A stretch of 64,000 nt of DNA from Gossypium raimondii (lineage: Eukaryota; Streptophyta; Magnoliopsida; Malvales; Malvaceae): the NCBI RefSeq assembly GCF_025698545.1, contig NC_068575.1, positions 60,273,980 through 60,337,979 on the forward strand, read 5' to 3'. The position numbers were made by a program, and so were the translations under genes. Below the pieces are notes generated by a model. It ran no database searches and had not been told where the DNA came from. It saw only the letters and a program-made list of their open reading frames with translations. Positions 53,501 to 64,000 of the stretch are shown here, in pieces. How positions within the stretch are numbered: the first letter of the stretch is position 1; each line of letters begins with the position of its first letter.

Positions 53501-56500
53501 CTAAACCCGAATAGATGGGCCAACATACACACCCGAACGCATATATAGGTCGTCTGGTGTTTCTATCTCTGCAAGCCATGCATACTCCTCTTCCTTTCCG
53601 TTGCTTATCTGAGCTCCATTTCCTGCAGAATCAGTGGAATGGTTCTTTAACAACTTAATTATTTCTGACTGAGAAACGGAAACTTTTACCTTGAGGAAAG
53701 TCATTCCCTTGTAACATGTATGATGACATAAGTCATATGGTTTTCCTGTTGCACAACACCGGGCGAAAAATCGAAGCACAACAAGAATGATATATTAGGA
53801 ATGGAAAGATTAACTTACCAAAGGCAGAATACGGATAGTCGACATAGTAAGTGCATTTTCGACCTAGATCTTCTCTGTAAGGAGGAGCAAGTACATCAAG
53901 CACGGCACAAGGGGTGACTGCCGTAAAACAATGCAGATTGCCCCCAGTTTTCGGGTACAAAATGGAGGTTCCGCATGGTGCAGTTAAAACTTTATCAGCC
54001 GCCAATCTTGCTAACCTTACTGGCAAAAAGAAATTCTGTCATAAGTTTCTGCACTAAAAAGAAACAGAATAATTCCATGTTGACATTAATCAGTCTGAAA
54101 CAAACCAAGCATTATAATCTCAACTAACTTAAAAAAGACAAACTATTTATCCCAAGAAAGAGAAAGAATCCCGAGAAAAATAGGGCTAGGTTACAAGTAG
54201 AATATCGAGAACTAAAGCCCCCAGTTCTCCCGACTCATTTTTTTCATGAAGTACTTGTGTCCAACAAATTTGACATGGTTGCAGGAATATATGACTTTCC
54301 GAGGACCCTCCAAATACACGATAGAACTTAGAAAAACCAAACATTTTGGTTTTGGACGCATACCTGAACCCAACACTCATACAACACTCATACCTGAGTA
54401 ACATAGGCCCAAAAGTTCCATTCTATAGTTCATAATTACATAGTGATAACAACAGGTAGTTGAATGTAATGGCAAGAATTCGGATTAAACTAGTAAAGCT
54501 AAACCCAGTGTAGCTTTATATCTCTTCTTTATTATATCATAACTGAGCTATCCAATTGATCAAATTTTTGTATGTTCCATTTCCACTCAGTTAATGAAAG
54601 CTGGCAGTCTATATGTGAGGTTTTGACAAAATAACCAAACTAAAATCAGCTTTCATTGCCAGCATGATGTAATAATAATTGTTATGTAAAGAAAGTACAT
54701 TAAAACCAAACCTTGAGGGCAACCTGGCTCCTGGCTTTCCTTAATACAAGATGGTTCAACCCAGTCATAGGCCTTCACATGCATAGACCCGTAAAGAACT
54801 TTACTGAATACGGTCATCCCAGGATGGTCATGTAATGGAATAACCGAAGAAGTAGGAAAGCAGAAGATACACATCTGCATACAACATCATTTGTTCAAAA
54901 CATTAGTAAAGTACAATGATAATAGAACCTTAGGAGTAATTTTTCGGCCAGATTTTAAATGAACTCTGGTTCACAGCAGCTCAAAAACCGATAATGATGG
55001 TGTGTGGTAATACCACCAAAAGAGGCCTATGAAAACTCGGAAAAGTGGGGTAAAAAACAATTTAAAAGTTTATATCTATGTAACTAAGGAGATGTAGACA
55101 AATGAACTACAACCTCGACATGGAACACAATAGAAGGATGAATATAAGACCTGAAATGGTAAACTTGATCGTCTGAGACTCTAAAGAGAGGGGCATGAAA
55201 TCAAAAGTGGAATAAGATTTATATAGTAAGCCTCACCGTAAAACTATCACATTCATGAATGTCCAAATATGTTATCGGTTGAGCCCATCGAGTTACTCTA
55301 TTTAGTCCAAAAAATCCATGCCCTCGATCATCATCTGGACTTTCCTCTTTAAGTCCAACATCAGCAGGGCCAAATGTGTCTGTAAAAAATGGCATATATA
55401 AGGTTGATGTTAATCAAAATTCCATTCATAAAAAGTTGCAATTCAATCCTCTCTACGTAAGAAGCACATTAAGGCAAGACAATACTCCTTTATTAAGCAG
55501 GAGAAACATGTTAAGAATGCCTAAGATCAATCTGGATAATTTTTCCAGAAGTTAATTCCATTAATAGCATAATTCAAAAATCATACATAAAACATTTTTT
55601 TCTCAATTACCCTGTCATTGCTTTGGGTTCAAATAAGAGAAAACCTAACTTTACAAATGTAAGCTCCATAGAAAGAGTGATAAAAGAACAACCCTATACT
55701 CTAGCATCTTTGTGCAAATTGTAAGCTATACAAAGTTGAACCAATTCTCTAAGCTAGTGAACCACGAATAAATGGTTTTACCATGAACCAATCCTTAATT
55801 TTCACAGGTTAAGAATCTCTTAACGGTTACATTTCAATATTCGAATTACAGGGTAAGGTTAAAGTAATGAAACATCGTTAATCGTTATCAACAACAAACA
55901 TCAAAATCTGATTTAACAATCAATGCCTTAAAGCCATCATAACATAGTAAAATGAACCTCATCTAGCGGCACTAGTCCGAAATCTGAACAGATTATCTTT
56001 CCCTCTTGAAGACCATCTTATTCACTGTCACTAAACCACATAACCAAGTTCTAACAGGGAACATAAATTGAAAGAAAAAAGAACTAAAATATTTTCACAA
56101 GATAACTTGGTTTTATCTGAAACAAAACATTAGGCCACAATCTGTCCAAAACTTATAAAATTATAGTTGATTTAGCTAAAAAAAAAACTTAAATTTTTTA
56201 TTGAAAAAATAATGTAAAGAACTTTACACCAGAAACCAAGCAATAATTTCATCAATTCACATAACCTTTTTTTCAAACTCAACAATAAGCCAGTTCAACC
56301 ACAAATCAAATATTCGCAAAATTAAAAAAAAATTCTAAAACCCTAATCAACCCGAACTTTTACATAAATCACCACATTATACAAAACCCAAATGCAGAAT
56401 CCATCAAACTTCGACATGCAAAAGCTTTTATGAAAATAAACCCCCAAAAAGAAAAGAAGAAAAGAAATAGGTAATAATGAAAAATACCCAGAAGAGAGCA

Positions 56501-56824
56501 GAGTTTGTGGATTGGTTGAGGAGAAGGAGAAGAAGACAAGCCTGAAGGAGTGAAAGTGGTTTTGCAGAGATCATAAAGAAGCTGCACTTTAGGAGCAGTG
56601 GTGTTGTTCATAGCCATATGTAGCTGTTGCTTTGGAATATACAGAGCGGAAAGTGCTTTCTTCTGGAGAAATACCATTGCCTTATCGGTTACTTTTTGGA
56701 TCTCTGAGAACATTTTTGGTATATTTTGCATACTTTCTTCTTTTTTTCCCTTATTTTCACAAGAATCACTGCAAATTTGGTGTCTGATTATTTGAACTGG
56801 GTTGGACCGGATTATTAACTCCAT
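53501..56824 (-). CDS. PCO: Plant cysteine oxidase (PCO, thiol dioxygenase)
   Basis: Iron-dependent thiol dioxygenase that oxidises the N-terminal cysteine of group VII ERF factors with molecular oxygen, marking them for degradation, so it acts as an oxygen sensor. Five exons: 56488-56824, 55237-55379, 54712-54874, 53819-54019, 53501-53622, in frame, 321 residues from the first ATG. An ATG at 56731 ([12 protein letters not shown]) would give 290 residues, nearer the family norm, so the start is uncertain. Motifs: [46 protein letters not shown] with metal His 175 and 177; [12 protein letters not shown] with the third His, about 244; [10 protein letters not shown]; and a terminal YVGPSIRV. The sequence is of the PCO type rather than animal ADO. 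It is probably most like Arabidopsis PCO3; this is a guess. The first intron is 1.1 kb and holds nothing I recognise. Confidence 0.92.
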
Positions 56825-57831
56825 CCTAAAATTTTGTTATAGGTTAAAATATGTTATAGGCTCCGTGTATTTTTCATATATTTAAAATTTAGTTTCTATA
56901 TTTTTTTTACTTAATTTAATTCTTTTACTTTTCATATTTTAAAATTCAGGTCTAATTACTATTACTATTTTTAAATAAAAAGTTATTCACTTAGTAGCAA
57001 TAAAATTAAAAACATAACTACTTCTAATGAATTTAAATTTAATAAAATAATCTTAACAATGTTTAAAGTTAGACTTGAATTTTGAAATTTAAAAATAAGA
57101 TTAATTTTTATAAATAGAAGTAGAAAGACTAAATTCTAAATTTATAAAAAGTACAAGAGTTTATGAAAATTTAGCCTTTTATACTATATCTTAATTCGGT
57201 ATTTAAATAATAATAAATTGTTTAAAAAATATGTTAATATTAATATTATTAAATTAAACCAAACGTATACCATTCCAAAGTTAAAGTTCCAATCATTCTA
57301 AACAAAAACAAAACATTTTCTATTAAAATTTTCCAACTTAATATGTTTTTTTTTCTTGTCAATTATATGGAATTTTAAATAAAATATTTAATTTTAATTT
57401 TTAAGTAAAGATTAAATTTTGAAATTTATCGACATACAAGTATTGACAGCATAATTTAACCGAAGGATATATATCCAAACCTGAAAAAATTAAATTGAAA
57501 AACCAATCCATTCTCCACCCCATATTTTATGATAAAAAAAAAGTTGCCCAGAACTTGAAAAGGAAAGCAGGTTAAAATATTGGTCAAAATTTGGTGTTAG
57601 CCCCTGTACATTTACAGAATTTGAAAATCAATCCTTAAACTTTTAAAGTGAAAAATTAAATCTACATTCTTTTTCAGTTTAGTAATTTACGTAAAAAATT
57701 GTCAACTTCGGTTTTGTTCTCGTCAATTTTATATTTAATTATTATAGAACATGGACAAATTGTACAAAACTTCTGGTATATTTATTTACATACATTACCA
57801 TCCGTTTGACAAAATGCCAACAATTTTGCCA
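56825..57831. other. AT-rich spacer between PCO and the small conserved gene
   Basis: Contains the PCO promoter side (left) and the 3' untranslated region of the downstream gene (right). About 57580-57780 resembles common AT-rich MITE remnants (GGTGTTAGCCCCTGTACAT). No gene is supported. Confidence 0.45.
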
Positions 57832-59772
57832 TCAGCCATTCTTCTTGAGTTGAAGCTTGCCATTTGAGATGTTAGTTAAGGTTGCTGGCTCGGAAACTGA
57901 ACCACCATTGCTGGGATCCTCAAATGCACGAACTGGGTCGGCAAATGATCGAGTGCTAGGCCACCTACACAAACAATGTTAAAACGGCATGCCGGTTTCA
58001 TGATTCAGCACCAGACATTCCAAAAGGAATGAAATTGTTGGAAGAAAGTTTATCCTCTACCTGCTCGACAATATAGTCTCGCTATCTATCGTTGTTTTTT
58101 CATCGAAAATGTTGCCTGAAAGAATAATGCGGTATGGACAGGATCATGTGTAAAGTTCAAAGCAGAACAAAATAGGAGGCAACAATTTATACCTCCATAA
58201 AAATTCTTCTTCGAGAAATATTTTGCCATCAACCGATAAGTGTAATCAGTCTCGTATTTCTTGTACTTCTCGATATGTTCCGGATCATCAAGAACCCTAA
58301 CCAAAATGAGAGAATATCAAAATAGAATCACTCTAAGAAAATATTCGTGATGTAGCATTTAACTCGCAATGAAACAAATATTAATCCGTAAGCAACACAT
58401 CATACAAGTGTGTGTGTTGAACAAGGGTTTATATCCAACATCGATATGTTTCTCTGTTTTCTTAGAGGGTTCTTAGAATGTCATTATCTCCATATTTACA
58501 TCTAAAAAAGTGTCAAACACTAGTACTTCAAAAAAGTAATGAACCATAGCAACATAGTCCACAACTGCAAATCAGGTCAGGATTTACACATCCAAAAGAC
58601 CATGACTCAGCAATATCATCGACCTCGAATATAAATATACCAGCAATACATTGCTTAAACAAAAGATGCTCCTATAACACTACTAATCAGTACTACATAC
58701 AAATGAAAACCTTGTTTAAGCAAAATAAGAACTCATAAACAGAAACAGCGATATGACTGATATTAGAACAATACGAACTAGCATTTCCCGGAAAAGAGAA
58801 CAAATGTTTTCACTCTGGAAATTTAGCTCCAATTTCAAGAATTACTAGGTAATGGTGAACTAATCCGAGGTTCGTAAAGGACGCTGTTTTACCAGTTTGT
58901 TTGTCCCCAAGAATTATCAAACCAATAGAGGCAAGTGCAAGTCTTGTTTGAAGAAGTTCATAAACAAAAAGTGTCTCAAAACAATACTTGGGGTAGGAGA
59001 TTCGATTAACCGAGATTCAGAAGCTGAAATTTCACACAGACAGTCAATAGGCTTAACCAAGGCATTTATAACACGACCCAAAGAAGCCACACTCACTGGT
59101 ATCTAAGTAAACCAAAACACCACCTAGGAGGCTTTTCTTTTAGTGATCATAGCAATTAATTCTACAACTTTGTTTCTCAATAATTCACTATAATTAGTTT
59201 CATTTTTACTTTTTTTTTTTTCAAATGCTCCTAATATACAGGATGCTAATCACCAATTACAGCCAAAAAGAGGTTCAAACCTGCTGCTCTTTTTTTTCCT
59301 TCGAATGTCATTCACTTAAACTGGATATTACTGTTCCAGAATCCAGAACTGAGTTCAATCAAAATTACTATGAAGGAATTTGAGCTGAATTTCTGAAGTT
59401 CATCAATGAAAAAAAAAGGAAAGGTAACAAAAAAAAAACTTCAAATGAAACAAAAATGGTGAAAGAGAAGTACAGCGATCATAAAAAGGAAGTTAAAAAC
59501 GGATAAGAAAAGGCATATGAAGAAAAACCCAGAAAAAAAAAGCTTCAATTTTAGAAAAAAGATAAGAAACTAACTCACGCAAAATGATCAGGTATTTGAG
59601 GCTTTCGTCCATCGACATGGAACGTTCCATTTTCGGTGGCGGTAGCATCAAGCTGAGCTTGAGAGTGAACAAGGGCAGTGGGAACGGTGGCGGAGGACTC
59701 AGAATGGCAGGCAGAGATGGAAGGAGGTGACGATGGCAGAGGTGGAGACGATGGTAGATTCGAGCTCGCCAT
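57832..59772 (-). CDS. Small conserved plant protein, function unknown
   Basis: Four exons: 59579-59772, 58193-58296, 58061-58115, 57832-57964, joining in frame to 161 residues with consistent GT-AG sites. The first about 45 residues are Ser/Pro/Ala-rich and probably disordered. The middle is highly charged and looks conserved: [60 protein letters not shown]. The tail is Ser/Asn/Lys-rich ([12 protein letters not shown]). There is no signal peptide, transmembrane helix or known catalytic motif. I recall similar unnamed proteins across land plants but cannot assign a function. The start is the first ATG in a Ser/Pro-rich frame; codon use and splice continuity support a real gene. The 1.3-kb first intron contains no recognisable element. 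Confidence 0.82.
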
Positions 59773-62700
59773 ATTTGCTTTCCGACAGAAATTTCAGGCC
59801 TCCAGCAACTAATATTAGGGAATGGGTAGTTGAAGTTTAAGATTTAGTTGCTAATTTTAAAAATTATAAAATATTGTTGATTTATTTAAAAGTTTTAATT
59901 TAAAGTTTTAAATTAGGCGAAATTTTTTTTTGTTTAAGTCATTCGTTACTTTTAAAAACAAATTCGTTAGCAAAAGGGATGAATTTATAAATGATATAGT
60001 CGATCAATACTTATCAATAAATAAATAAAAAAAGTATATTTTAGATAGAAGTCGGGTTAACAATCAGTGTTGAAAATCGAAAAAAAGTTACTTAGGTTTT
60101 AGTTCGTAGATTCATAACGTTCAAAGTTGTTTTATTGAAATAAAAGAGAATACGAATGAGAGTTTTCAATTGATGTAAGGAGCTTGAACAAAAAATGTCA
60201 TACAAAAGTGGTTTTAACACACCAATGACTTAAATGAAAATTTTTAGATAGTTCAATAACTATTTTGTAAGTTTTGAAGTTAAATGACTAAAACTTAAAT
60301 CTACTAATAATTTAGTGATTTTGGTTGTAGTTCACTTGTTTAATTTTGGAATTTATTGGTCTTATTTTGCTCTTAGTCATTGTAATATGTGTAACTTATA
60401 GCACTTTAATTTAATAAATTTTAATTCTTACACTTTTTAAATTTTGAAATTTTAATATTGAGCCAAATAGTATCCATTAAATTCGTTAAAATATATTATA
60501 TTATGTCCAAAATTGTATGCAATAAACATATTATTACATATATAATATCATGTAAGTTAGTTCTTTTCACATATTACTTAAAAAAATTTACATCATTTTA
60601 GTAAATGGATTTAACGACTTAAAATTTTAAAAATCAAGAAAAGTATAAAAGACTAAAATGATCAAATTAAAATTAACGATTAAAATTTCAAATGAATTAT
60701 TTAATCAAACTTAAAAATGAATTAAAATCTGTTTAACATTCAAATCCCAATCCAAACTTTTATTCTTCGACTACAAGTAACTCTCATTTAATAAAGAGAA
60801 AAAATATCACAAAGCAGTTTCAAAAAAATTACAAAGCAATGAAACCCAAACAATGGTTCATTCTAGAATACAACCATACAATCATCAAAATTATACATGG
60901 GATGTAATGATAAGATAAATTATGATAATTAAACACATTATATTTTTAAGAAATCAGACTTATATTTTAAAAATATTATTAATAAAAGAAATAACCACAA
61001 ACTTTTAAAAGAATTGACTAAAGACAGTGAAAATATGAAAAATAACTTTTATTATACAAAAGAAAATAGCAACACTGATGTCATGCTCGCCGACCAAAGA
61101 GGTCATATAGCTCCAAGGACCCCAATAGCAAGCTTTGATTATTACCTCCCCGAATGACGAACAATGGACAAAGGGAAAAAGTAGACCCCAGACCTCAATC
61201 ATCAGGGAAAGCCCAAGAAGCAAGACCCGTGCGAGGAAAAATAAAAGACAAGACTCCATCAAAATGTGAAAGGCTCCCATGAGAGTATTCCAAATAAAAG
61301 AAGTAATAAGCCGCATTCAACCCCAAAAGCTAACACCGCCCTAAGGAGGCTAAGGTTTCAAATTAGAGGGAAGACTATTTTGATAGATAAAACAAATTAG
61401 AGGGAAGACAATTAGGTTAAGGTTTCAATCGTGTCATCCTTTACTCCACCACAATATTATAGCAATAGAAAAATGTGTCTTGATAGAGAGACAGAAGGAA
61501 TTGTACTTCAAATTATATCAAAATTGCAACTTCATAAATCCAAGCACTTGGAGTAAATGCTAAGCATTCGCCCCTTTATAGTAGTTTGATTTTATAATTA
61601 AAAGAATGAAAATTTAAAATGATCAAATCGTTGTATCAAAAACTTCAAATCTAAATAAATTTTGTGGTTTTTCAGGACAAATTAAGTTTGTTTGAGTACA
61701 TAAAATCAAATAATTGTTATACATGAGTAACAATAATTGATATATAAATTATACTTCAATTTTCTAAATTTTAAATTAATAAACTATAATATACATATCA
61801 TTAGTTAGCAAAATTTAAATAATATGTTCAAATTCAATGAAAGTAACAAGTAAAATATCATTTATTAAAATATTTTTCTGAAATGATATCTTAATTATTG
61901 AGCAACGAAAACTTATTTATTTTTATTTCAACAAAACTAAATTTCCTAATATTCAAAATAAAAACTGATATATATAAAACTAATTTAAGAAGAAAATCTA
62001 CTTCACACTTTATGACCTTATTACTGTTATAGATAAAATGTTGTTATAAAATGTTACTATTAAATCTCTCTATATATAGCTCATTCACCCACCTAAATAC
62101 CAATCCCTAATAAATTTATGACTGCAATTCCTATATAATTATTAATATTGCCAGTTTCATACCCAATACATTTTATTTCTGGGTGTACCATCGCTCTTTT
62201 GAGTATTTCCGATTCAAATACTCGTTAAATTCTAATATTAGATTATCATCCATAAAAATTCTTGAATACTTGATATCTAATTTTATAATTCAAATAGCAT
62301 CTTATATCTGAATCTACTATCCAAAAATGAACTATAGATTTCATAGTTAACAAGCTGCTGACATGGTGATAAACTCTTATGAAGCATTAAATCTTTTGTG
62401 AGGCATCAAGTCAAAGCTATATTTCGGGAAATTATAATAAAAATTGAATATAAGTTTTATTTTAATAAGCTGACCGGGTCTTCGTTTAGTTGATATCTGC
62501 ATTGTTGCCAATGCAGGAAGACATAAGTTTAAGCACACTAAAATGCATTTATTTTCCTACTTAAAAGTTGAAGAGAGATTATGAATAATTCTAAGCATTG
62601 TATTAAAAATTTTATCTTATTAAATGTTAAATGCAATGGCCTAATTTGAATTCTCTGGGTTTTTTTTTACTATTTGAACCAATTTTAGATTGGCTCAAAT

Positions 62701-62976
62701 GGTTTCAGTTCTTTATATAAGACCTGACCAGTCAAAGCTTCAAATTCTCTATTCAACCGGTTCAATCCATTAGTCCGATATTTTCGGACCTGAAAAAATA
62801 GAAAAGAATCTACTTGCTTAGTGCTTACAGTTACAGGGACAACACAAAGTGAGGCAAATTGTCCACAATCCAAACGGAAAGAAGCGGATGACAGAAAGAG
62901 AGGACTTAACAGTTAACTATAAAAGCAAATACAGAAACTAGCCAACAAGACAAATTACCATATACATTTATAACAT
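59773..62976. other. Long AT-rich spacer
   Basis: No gene is supported. The first 100-200 bases are the promoter side of the small conserved gene. A Mutator-like MITE copy at 60060-60345 is listed separately. About 61000-61450 is less AT-rich; its 103-codon minus-strand open frame (61005-61316) has no family similarity. The end is the 3' untranslated region of the MIS12-like gene. Confidence 0.45.
60060..60345. mobile_element. Partial copy of the Mutator-like MITE
   Basis: Its reverse complement matches the 13334-13840 element: TATTTTTAGATAGTTCAATAAC-type terminal repeat blocks (TTGTAAGTTTTGAAGTTAAA, TAATTTAGTGATTTTGGTTG) and an interior ACGTTATGAATCTAC block (versus ATGTTATGAATCTGA). Only one inverted-repeat end is clear, so it is truncated or eroded. 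Confidence 0.5.
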
Positions 62977-63945
62977 CTACATCTTCTTCAGTTCCGCTAG
63001 AAATTCGTGAAGATCATCCAACTTTGCGTTCGAAAGGCCTGCATTTCAAATGAGAAGAAAAAAAAACATGAAAATTACATCACACGGTGGAGCAGGGAAT
63101 ATACACATAGTAACTGTGCAGGTGTACAGAAACAGCAAAATTTGTACCCTTCTTGGGGTTCACGGTGAAGTAATCGGTAAGTGAATTGTGTATCCTCTCG
63201 GCTCGTTCATGTTCCATTTTTTCCGCCTGCCTGGTCTTTAGCTTCTTCATTTTGACACGGAGTTCAGTTGCAGTTTGCATCATTTCTGCAGGAAAGAAAG
63301 ATTACAGGTAAATACCATGATGAATTAACTCAAAAACTAGTGCTTTAAAAAATCTGACCAGATAGCAATTACAAGTTCAATAATTATGAAAGGCTAACTT
63401 TTACGTGTACAACGTCAAAAAGGGAATTCCATTTTTGGTGCAAGCAAAGACTATCTTGCCAGCAGCCACGTGGTGGTAGGAGATGTAGAACCGATAATTC
63501 CAGCAATTAGGATTCAATCCTTAACAGTCCCAAATACCAGAAAGCACAATCTCATGGAGTTAATGCAGTACAAGGCAACTTAAATTACCTTGAAACATGT
63601 CCTGTACAGAGGTGTCTTCATATAACTGCAATGCCTCATTAATAAGTCCAGCACAATGCCCACTAGAAGCAGACTGTCTTTCCAATTCTTTGAGTTCACT
63701 GTTGAGTTTATCAGTCTCTGCCCCAACCTATGAAGAAGTTCTCTTTTAGACAGAGATTAAATGGGGGGGGGGGGGGGGGATTAAATAAATTCAGGCAAAT
63801 AAACATTCCAGCAATATAAGTACATATAACCATTACAAATTCCTTTTACCAATGTTAATTTATTCCTTAACGAGTCCAACTCCGCATCCACATCTGGATC
63901 AGCTAAAGCATCTTGAATCGTTGAAGAACTAGCAAGTAACTCATC
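62977..63945 (-). CDS. MIS12: MIS12-like kinetochore protein, C-terminal part (runs off the window)
   Basis: Four C-terminal exons on the minus strand: 63850-63945, 63589-63727, 63148-63285, 62977-63038, in frame with GT-AG introns; upstream exons lie beyond the right edge. The about 144 residues are almost wholly helical, coiled-coil-like sequence: DAELDSLRNKLTLVGAETD, LNSELKELERQSASSGHCAG, LINEALQLYEDTSVQDMFQE, ATELRVKMKKLKTRQAEKME, ending LDDLHEFLAELKKM. The pattern of LDAELDSLR..L.VVG, LINEAL.LY, ELR..(V/M)..LKTR and a terminal F.AEL(R/K)KM agrees with my memory of plant MIS12, a subunit of the MIS12/Mtw1 complex linking centromeric chromatin to microtubule-binding kinetochore proteins. 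The match is from memory of one family, so other coiled-coil proteins are not excluded. A 17-base G run (C on the gene strand) lies 36-52 bases before the exon 63727 acceptor. Confidence 0.72.
63763..63779. repeat. 17-base G homopolymer in an intron
   Basis: Seventeen consecutive G on the plus strand, inside the MIS12-like intron. On the transcript it is a C tract 36-52 bases upstream of the splice acceptor. The exact length is prone to sequencing error. Confidence 0.8.
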
Positions 63946-64000
63946 CTAGAAAGGAAAATAAATGAAAGTTCACAATTATAACTAAAATAAAGAAATAAAT

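Noticed and set aside
61005-61316. 103-codon minus-strand open frame
   Set aside because: Hydrophobic, but no family, start context or splice partners; treated as chance.

Overview
This is nuclear DNA from a flowering plant. Every real gene has plant-type GT-AG introns, the products are plant families (cytosolic GAPC, sieve element occlusion protein, phytocyanin, DUF617/MIZ1, plant cysteine oxidase, tetraspanin), the spacers are very AT-rich, and a chloroplast psbE-psbF fragment is embedded in one intron. The SEO gene means a dicot. The style of the solo LTR and of several MITEs suggests Malvaceae, most likely cotton (Gossypium); that last step is from memory of such sequences, not a search.

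Layout, left to right: cytosolic GAPDH (minus, 12 coding exons, 1238-3969); AT-rich spacer with a fold-back element; ELP3, the catalytic Elongator subunit (plus, 9 exons, 8708-12706), with a hAT-type MITE in intron 1; a Mutator-like MITE and then a single-exon cis-prenyltransferase (13965-14813); a five-finger CCCH zinc-finger gene (minus, 16723-20731); a solo LTR with perfect target duplication (21672-24539) nested in an older repeat; an SEO gene (minus, 26161-28980); a repeat-rich spacer with a telomere-like array, a P450 pseudogene (33400-34800) and a decayed LINE (35920-37560); two decayed tandem early-nodulin-like phytocyanin copies (39315-42217), the first broken by a MITE and a Copia fragment; a MIZU-KUSSEI1-like gene (45529-46305); a four-EF-hand calmodulin-like gene (minus, 47383-47871); a tetraspanin (minus, 50355-52042) with the psbE-psbF fragment in its intron; a plant cysteine oxidase (minus, 53501-56824); a small conserved plant protein of unknown role (minus, 57832-59772); and the 3' part of a MIS12-like kinetochore gene running off the right edge (minus, 62977-63945).

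The genes are unrelated housekeeping and plant-specific genes, each with its own introns and spacers; there is no operon or biosynthetic cluster. Exon boundaries were read by hand from GT/AG sites and checked for reading-frame continuity. I did not find a convincing new multi-gene system. The best second looks are the insertions that can be dated or proven from within the window (MITE with an empty site in the neighbouring paralog, hAT MITE with 8-bp duplication, solo LTR, plastid fragment), a telomere-like array bounded by inverted repeats, and a splice acceptor abutting an AT microsatellite.
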